From: Halichondria panicea
Lineage: Eukaryota > Porifera > Demospongiae > Suberitida > Halichondriidae
Direction: 5' to 3'
Length of the DNA stretch: 64,000 bases
Assembly (NCBI RefSeq): GCF_963675165.1
Contig: NC_087386.1
Coordinates: 1,166,931-1,230,930 of the forward strand
Part shown: one piece after another, positions 58,734-64,000 of the stretch
How positions within the stretch are numbered: position 1 is the first letter of the stretch
How the letters are laid out: every line of letters begins with the position of its first letter
Translations under genes and position numbers: made by a program
The notes under the pieces: model-generated
The model's database searches: none
The model's input: only the letters and a program-made list of their open reading frames with translations
Told to the model about the DNA's origin: nothing

Positions 58734-61048
58734 TTAATTGTTATTGCGTTCCTCCACTGTCACCTGCAGAGAGGCTAGGTCTGCTATGAGCGCTGCCAAT
58801 GTAGCTCCTACGACAATGTTCCCGCCATCCTCTGCAATTCGAATGAGTTTCTTTGCTTTCTCAATGTCTTCTTCTGAGCCAGTTATCGTACAGTCTCGAG
58901 TTTGGGATCCAAATAAAGAAAATGACTCCAGTCCTGTAGGTCCATCTTTGATATCAATGTTGGTACCAGAGAGGCTCCTGATTGCATTGATAGTTTGACC
59001 TTTGGTTCCTATGATTAGACCAACTTTGTTATTTGGAATTTGAATTGTTTCGGCCTTGGCAGTACGCTGGTACACTTGCTTCTTGAGTCGGTCCAGAATC
59101 ATCTGTAGTGCTCTTTTCCTGTTCTCTTCACTGCCACGAATCACTCCTCTCTTGACACCACTCAATCCACCATAGTCTCTCTCCATCTTAATTATGGTGT
59201 TTGTTTCCCTTTCGACAGCTTGAATGTTTCTTCCTTCTCGTCCGATAATGATGCCAGTGTGATCAGTGGGGACAGTGAACACTAGCACTCGTTCTTCACC
59301 CTCAGAGAGGTTCGTCTCGAGATCACTAGATACTACAAGGGAATATAAATATAATTATGCAGGGAACAAAATGTTAGCAAACCATTTGGAGATATGTTCA
59401 GTCCGGCCTGCTTGAGAACTTCTTCAGGCGACCGCCAACCAGCAGCAAAAGGATGGGATAGAAAATCATTCAAAGCACTTTCAGAGGAGGCTGTATTACT
59501 CTGAGGCTCAGGGGTTCCTTGATTGGGAGGAGGGGAATTCGATGATGAACTATCGATGTTATCAAATCGGTTGTCCTTTTTGAGCATTCGAACCGGTAGA
59601 AAGACTCCACGTCCATTGGTACAGTAGAAATATCTCTCACCATCCTTACTCCCATCTCCACCACCAGGTACCTCATCTTCCTGTGTAAAAATACTCAATA
59701 AAGGAATTGGACAAATTTAATTATATATGCGTACCATTTCAATTCCAGCCACAGGTTGCCCTAGTGTCTCAGGAAGTTCCCCAATCCACCTCACCACTCC
59801 GCACCAAGCTGCAGCGTCACGTCTCTCCACCATCACCATATCATCTAGCTCGAACGGACAAACAGACGGTGATCTCCCAGGAATCCTCCGGGGGAGAGTA
59901 GGTGTGGCATTTTCCTGGAGGCTTGCGGGTATCAAACTAGGAGGAGGGGCCTCGGGAAATGAAAGTCTATTCTGTGCACCTCCATTTCCAGATGAGTCGG
60001 AGTTATTTGACAAGTTGGAAGCCAGCTTTTCAAGTCGTTTTCGCCTCACAAACTCTTGATCACTCTCTGGGCTCTGTGTGGGGGTGTCCAGATTGTTTTG
60101 ATGCAAATTTGGTGAGTTCTGTACAGCCAGGGGAGAATGTTGTCCAGTAGTAGTTGTTGAGTCAGGTAAAACATTAGTATCTAGCCTATTAGGAGGGCTG
60201 GTTATAAGTCTGCTGATGCTAGCAGGAGAATTTTGGCCAGTGGTGGTTGTCGAGTCAGGTACGGCATCAGGATCCAGAACAGTTACTAGTTGTGGTGGGG
60301 TAGGAGGGACGTTAGGAAGTGGGTCACCTGTGGACATAAGGGTAAGACTGTCAACACATTAGCCAACCTATAAGGGAGTACATGCATATGCCCCCAGGCT
60401 TGTATTTCTCATGACAGAGACATCACTTAAAAAAGGATTTACCCAAATCAAAGGTACTTTCCACAGGGAGTTTCCCAAGGGAATGTACAGCACACTATAT
60501 TAGGAATATGAATAAAACCCAGGGACTTTCTGTAATTAAAGGGTATTATTTAGGACTTACTTTTTTTAACATCTGTTTTGTCCAGTTTTTTCAGGAGCTC
60601 CTCTAATTCACCGTCGTATAAGGCAGCATAGAGCTTGTCTCGAGTCGCTTCTTGTCCATCTCTTCGCTTCCACTGATAGAAAAACTGATGGATTTGCTCT
60701 TTGAGGTCCCGTTCATTGGAATATTCAATTGCCTGGATGTCGGTTTCCATGAATCCAAGACTTCTAGCCAGGACCATCCAGCCACGTCCAATGTGGTCAG
60801 ATATTTCCCTGATGAGGGAATCCACTGACTCTACAGCTACAGCGTCACCTTCAGCTGCAACGTAGGAATATATTGTGATCGACTAGTAACACTATACATA
60901 CAAGCTAGCTGAGGTACTTGCAAACACGACCTGACTCGGTGGTACGTACGTAAACACACAATGAACCAGACCAGCAGCTATGTATGTATATCACTATGTA
61001 ATGTGTAAAGAACTACTGAAGGACCAGCAGACTGAACTTACTTGCCAT
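58734..61048 (-). CDS. DEATH - CAP-Gly - KH - KH protein, complete stand-alone copy
   Basis: Five exons (61042-61048, 60561-60854, 59735-60327, 59383-59680, 58734-59332) total 1,791 nt, encoding 596 residues. The first exon holds only ATG-GCA-A, and the splice gives MATEGDAVAVESVD. Residues about 14-95 are a DEATH domain (SLIREISDHIGRGWMVLARS). A Pro/Ser/Thr linker with a repeat PDSTTTTGQ follows (about 110-210). CAP-Gly spans an intron (VVRWIGELPETLGQPVAGIE, then GDGSKDGERYFYCTNGRGVF) and recalls the CYLD type. A second linker, then KH1 (GIIIGREGRNIQ) and KH2 (GLIIGTKGQTINAI), both with intact GxxG loops for single-stranded nucleic acid binding, complete it. I know of no described family with this order. 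Likely cytosolic; a link between death-fold assembly, microtubule or partner binding and RNA binding is inferred. It is divergent to the hnRNP H/F gene. Confidence 0.85.
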
Positions 61049-61266
61049 GCTTCAACCAATCTCTTCACTTTGTACTTCAAGACTTTCTTATCCCCTTGAG
61101 CTCGAGCTGGCCGGCCAGTCCAAGAGATGTGCTCATGTAAGGTAAACACAGGGTAAATGGCATTCACCCTGTATTAATACGCATGAAAATTTGGGGGATT
61201 TCCCTACATTCCACCCACTTTTCGCCATTACGTCAGTGCTAGATCTAGTGACTTAAAACTTTGAAA
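61049..61266. promoter_or_regulatory. Divergent promoter region between the DEATH/CAP-Gly/KH gene and the hnRNP H/F gene
   Basis: The two start codons lie 218 bp apart in opposite directions. The interval has a small inverted repeat ACAGGGT...ACCCTGT (61148-61172) and no clear TATA box. Shared control is likely by distance, not proved. Confidence 0.5.
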
Positions 61267-64000
61267 ATGGCTGCTGAAAGACCTGCTGGTGGTAGCTTCG
61301 TAGACACACAAGGCTCTCAGGAGGTTAGTGAGTACAATAGGAAGGCTATATAAGGCTTTAGGTATCGAACAAAAAGCCTAAATCTTTCTACACATAAGAT
61401 TTTTTGCGTTCACACTCTACACCATGTACCAGTACACATCATGTCATGAATAATATCATGAATATACATTGTTTAAAGCTGTACACACTACACATACACA
61501 CCACCCATTTTCCTCAGGGCGGTGATGACTTGGTGGTTCGGTTGCGAGGGCTCCCCTACTCGGCTACACGTCTTGACATCAAGGAACTCTTGAAAGACTG
61601 CAATATAGTCAACGGCGAAAAAGGAGTCACTTTTACATTCCTCGAAGACGGTCGACCTTCGGGCGAAGCTTTTGTGGACCTTGGTAGCGAAGACGACGTT
61701 GCTAAGGCCTTGGAGCATAACAACGAACATATGGGGAGACGGTATGTGGAGATATTCCGGGCGTCTCGGGGTGAAAAGGAGTGGGACCTTAGGGTGTCGT
61801 GTGAGAGTAAGGAGGGCCCTGGGGGGAGCCGGGATGGTGGTGGTGGTGGGGAGAATGTGGTCAGGCTACGGGGGTTACCATTCGGGGCATCAGACGATCA
61901 AGTTCACGACTTTTTCTCAGGTTTGCGTTGAGACTAGAGACTATTTCTTTCTTTCTTTCTTTGTGTGGGTATAATTATATACCTAGTGTGCCACACGGCA
62001 GAGCATTATGTGTACATGTGTTTATAAGTATTATTAGCAGGCTTGTTGTACAGGTACAGTACTTGTATTGTACGTAGCATTTTTAGTACGAAATTTTACA
62101 CATTTAGCACTTGCAAACATTTATGTCGCTATATATACTGTATGCTAGAGTGAGGTCTTTTATTAGCTAAGTATGAACTGTAAGTACCGTGTATGCTTTA
62201 CTCATCTGACCACATTTGCTGTTCCGTGGTTGTGCAGGTCTCTCTATTATGCCCGGTGGTATTGTGATCCAGAGAGACGAGGACGGTAAAGAGAGTGGCA
62301 TTGGGTTCGTGGAGTTCACCAACAAGGACCAGGCAGAGAGAGCTCTGGAGAGGGACAGGAAGAGCATGGGACACAGGTGGGAGGGATACGGTGTATGGGG
62401 TTACATGAGTAATAGATCAGCATTATGTGTTTTTTCATTTGCACATAATAATAATTATAGTTGTTCTGATGCGCCTTATAGATACTGTCATACAGTATTC
62501 GGGCGCCGGTTGGATATAATTCTGTCACACGTAGTACCATAAGTATAGATTCATAATTATGTTTTAAGTCTTACGAACTTTAGTGTTGCCTTAAATAGGG
62601 TAAATATGGTAAAATGTGTGCATGCAGGTACATGTATGTAGCTATTTTGAGATTCTCTGTTGACCATTTTCACTGATGTTTGTGTCTCCAGGTACATTGA
62701 GGTATTCCGCAGCACTGCCGCTGAGATCAAGCCCATCAAGTCTAATAGGCCCACCCCCTACGATCGCCCGGGGAGTACTCGACACCATGGCGGCTATGGT
62801 GGGTATGAAGAGTACGGGAGGAGTGAGAGGGGCTTCTCAGGAGGGAGGAGAGGGGGGCGTGGCGGTAGCTGGGGCGGGGGATACAACCGCCACAACCAGT
62901 ATGACAACTATAAGGAAGAGCGTGAGTCTTGGGATACCGTTTGTACTGTACATGTAACTGTTAAAATCTGTATGTGTTTATATTGATAATGCAGACAAGT
63001 TCCTTAGGGTGCGTATTATTATGTTCTTGATGATGCCCCTAGCAGGGCGGGGTGGACTCCCCACCACTGTGTATTTGTCGTTTTAGGTCCCATCTTTATT
63101 GATCTTTCAATAAGTTTCTCCCCTTCGTACAGCATACTATGAGGACTCTGCTGGCTATGGTGGTTACAGTGGTAACAACCAAAGCTCCTTTGACCCTGGC
63201 TACCAACAAGCAGCCCCCTCCAGGGGGGCGGTCTCCTACCCCCCAGTGCGGCCCAGTCACCAACCCCCTCGGCCCAATCAGCAATTCCCCCCCTCTGAGC
63301 CAGGCAGCTTTCTTGTTAGGATGAGAGGTCTACCATACTCTGCTAAAGAGAGCGATATTAATAGGTTCTTTGCACCTCAAGTGCCGGTCAAGATTGACCT
63401 TGAATTGGACGGCTATGATCGACCTTCTGGGGACGGTATGGTCACCTTTGCCACACTACAGGACGCTGAACTTGCCATGGGAAAAAACAAGAACAATATT
63501 GGTACATTGTGTGTGTGTGGGTGGGTGGGGTGATCACATTGAAAGTGTCTATCGTACTATTTTTGAGGAAGCTGGTTGCGTACAACATGATAATCGTAGT
63601 TGTTTTCGTGCAGTGTGTTCAGCTTACCTAATCATAGCTTATTTCTTCCCCCCCTCCCTCTCCCCTGTGCAGGCCACCGCTACATTGAGCTGTTCCCAGT
63701 GTTCAACGGGGAGCCTACTCCTGGCCCTCCCCAGCAACAACAGCGCTGGGGTGACCCGAGATCACAACAGGTTAGGACACTATTAGTATACAATACAGTA
63801 ATACGTAGAATAGTGCTTACTTTAGAAATTTCAATCTTTGTATGTATTAATTGTGATCTTGCCTAATTCTGTAACAGTTTAGCTAGTGCGTCAACTAATA
63901 CTATCCTTGTTCATTGATTGCAGGGGCCTCCCCCTCCTGCTGACACTGGGCCCTCTGGCTACCAGAACCAGTATTACCAACCACCACCACAACAAGCCCA
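61267..64000 (+). CDS. hnRNP H/F-family RNA-binding protein, 3' end outside the window
   Basis: Proteins of this family bind G-rich RNA and steer splicing and polyadenylation in the nucleus. Exons: 61267-61323, 61518-61920, 62238-62376, 62692-62921, 63133-63501, 63673-63770 and 63924 onward; all phases join. The start is MAAERPAGGSF. Three quasi-RRMs are visible: the first has VVRLRGLPYSATRLDIKELL, GRPSGEAFVDL and RRYVEIF; the second has VVRLRGLPFGASDDQVHDFF and HRYIEVF; the third has LVRMRGLPYSAKESDINRFF and HRYIELF. The RGLPYSA/RGLPFG loops are the qRRM hallmark. A Gly/Arg/Tyr-rich region (YDRPGSTRHHGGYGGYEEYG) lies between the second and third, as in hnRNP H. The C-terminus begins to be Pro/Gln/Tyr-rich at the window edge. 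It may be the sponge counterpart of HNRNPH1/HNRNPF together, so I give no single symbol. Confidence 0.94.

Noticed and set aside
1..64000. tRNA, rRNA, bacterial operons, viral genomes or integrated virus
   Set aside because: No tRNA-like cloverleaf, rRNA block or viral polymerase or capsid frame was noticed. The 2A-like motifs lie in spliced animal genes, not in viral reading frames.

Overview
This is eukaryotic, animal-type DNA. Genes are split by short introns with GT-AG borders, and CA/GT microsatellites and small inverted-repeat transposons are frequent. The gene content fits a marine sponge (Porifera, probably a demosponge): spatacsin, arginyltransferase ATE1 and an hnRNP H/F protein sit beside large DEATH/CARD/ROCO proteins, a kinase-kelch protein and a 2A-like recoding peptide at the N-terminus of an immune-type protein. 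I infer the phylum from gene style; no marker gene proves it.

Positions 51-33485 are one minus-strand gene, the spatacsin (SPG11) orthologue. Thirty-four exons can be read and its 3' end lies beyond the left edge. Two of its introns hold other genes. The 7.9-kb intron (8533-16392) holds an intronless POT/SLC15-like transporter (+), an intronless ATE1 (-) and a kinase-kelch gene (+). The 9.2-kb intron (20208-29455) holds two paralogous secreted, probably GPI-anchored proteins (+) and many repeats.

Positions 33980-61048 are a minus-strand cluster of death-fold genes built from repeated cassettes. The DEATH / CAP-Gly / KH-KH cassette occurs three times: alone as a complete 596-residue gene (58734-61048), as a copy with a stop codon in KH1 (46669-49017), and as the C-terminus of a predicted 3000-residue protein (33980-45561). 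That protein begins with a 2A-like GDVETNPGP sequence followed by DEATH, a Cys-rich domain, ROC-COR, a degenerate second ROC-COR, DEATH, a CARD-like domain and DEATH. A second 2A-DEATH start (56659-57861) is broken and abuts a decaying eIF2-alpha-kinase-like gene (54121-56658). The order cassette then 2A-DEATH recurs about 12 kb apart, so a segmental duplication shaped the locus. A CARD gene that shares the Cys-rich domain lies at 50481-51910.

Positions 61267-64000 are the 5' part of an hnRNP H/F gene (+), divergent from the stand-alone cassette gene across 218 bp.

How they may work together: SPG11, ATE1 and hnRNP H/F are housekeeping genes. The cluster between SPG11 and hnRNP H/F looks like a lineage-specific, rapidly rearranging innate-immunity or cell-death locus that joins death-fold signalling to RNA-binding KH domains. 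That role is inferred from domains, not shown. All splice models were made by eye from splice-site sequence and reading phase.
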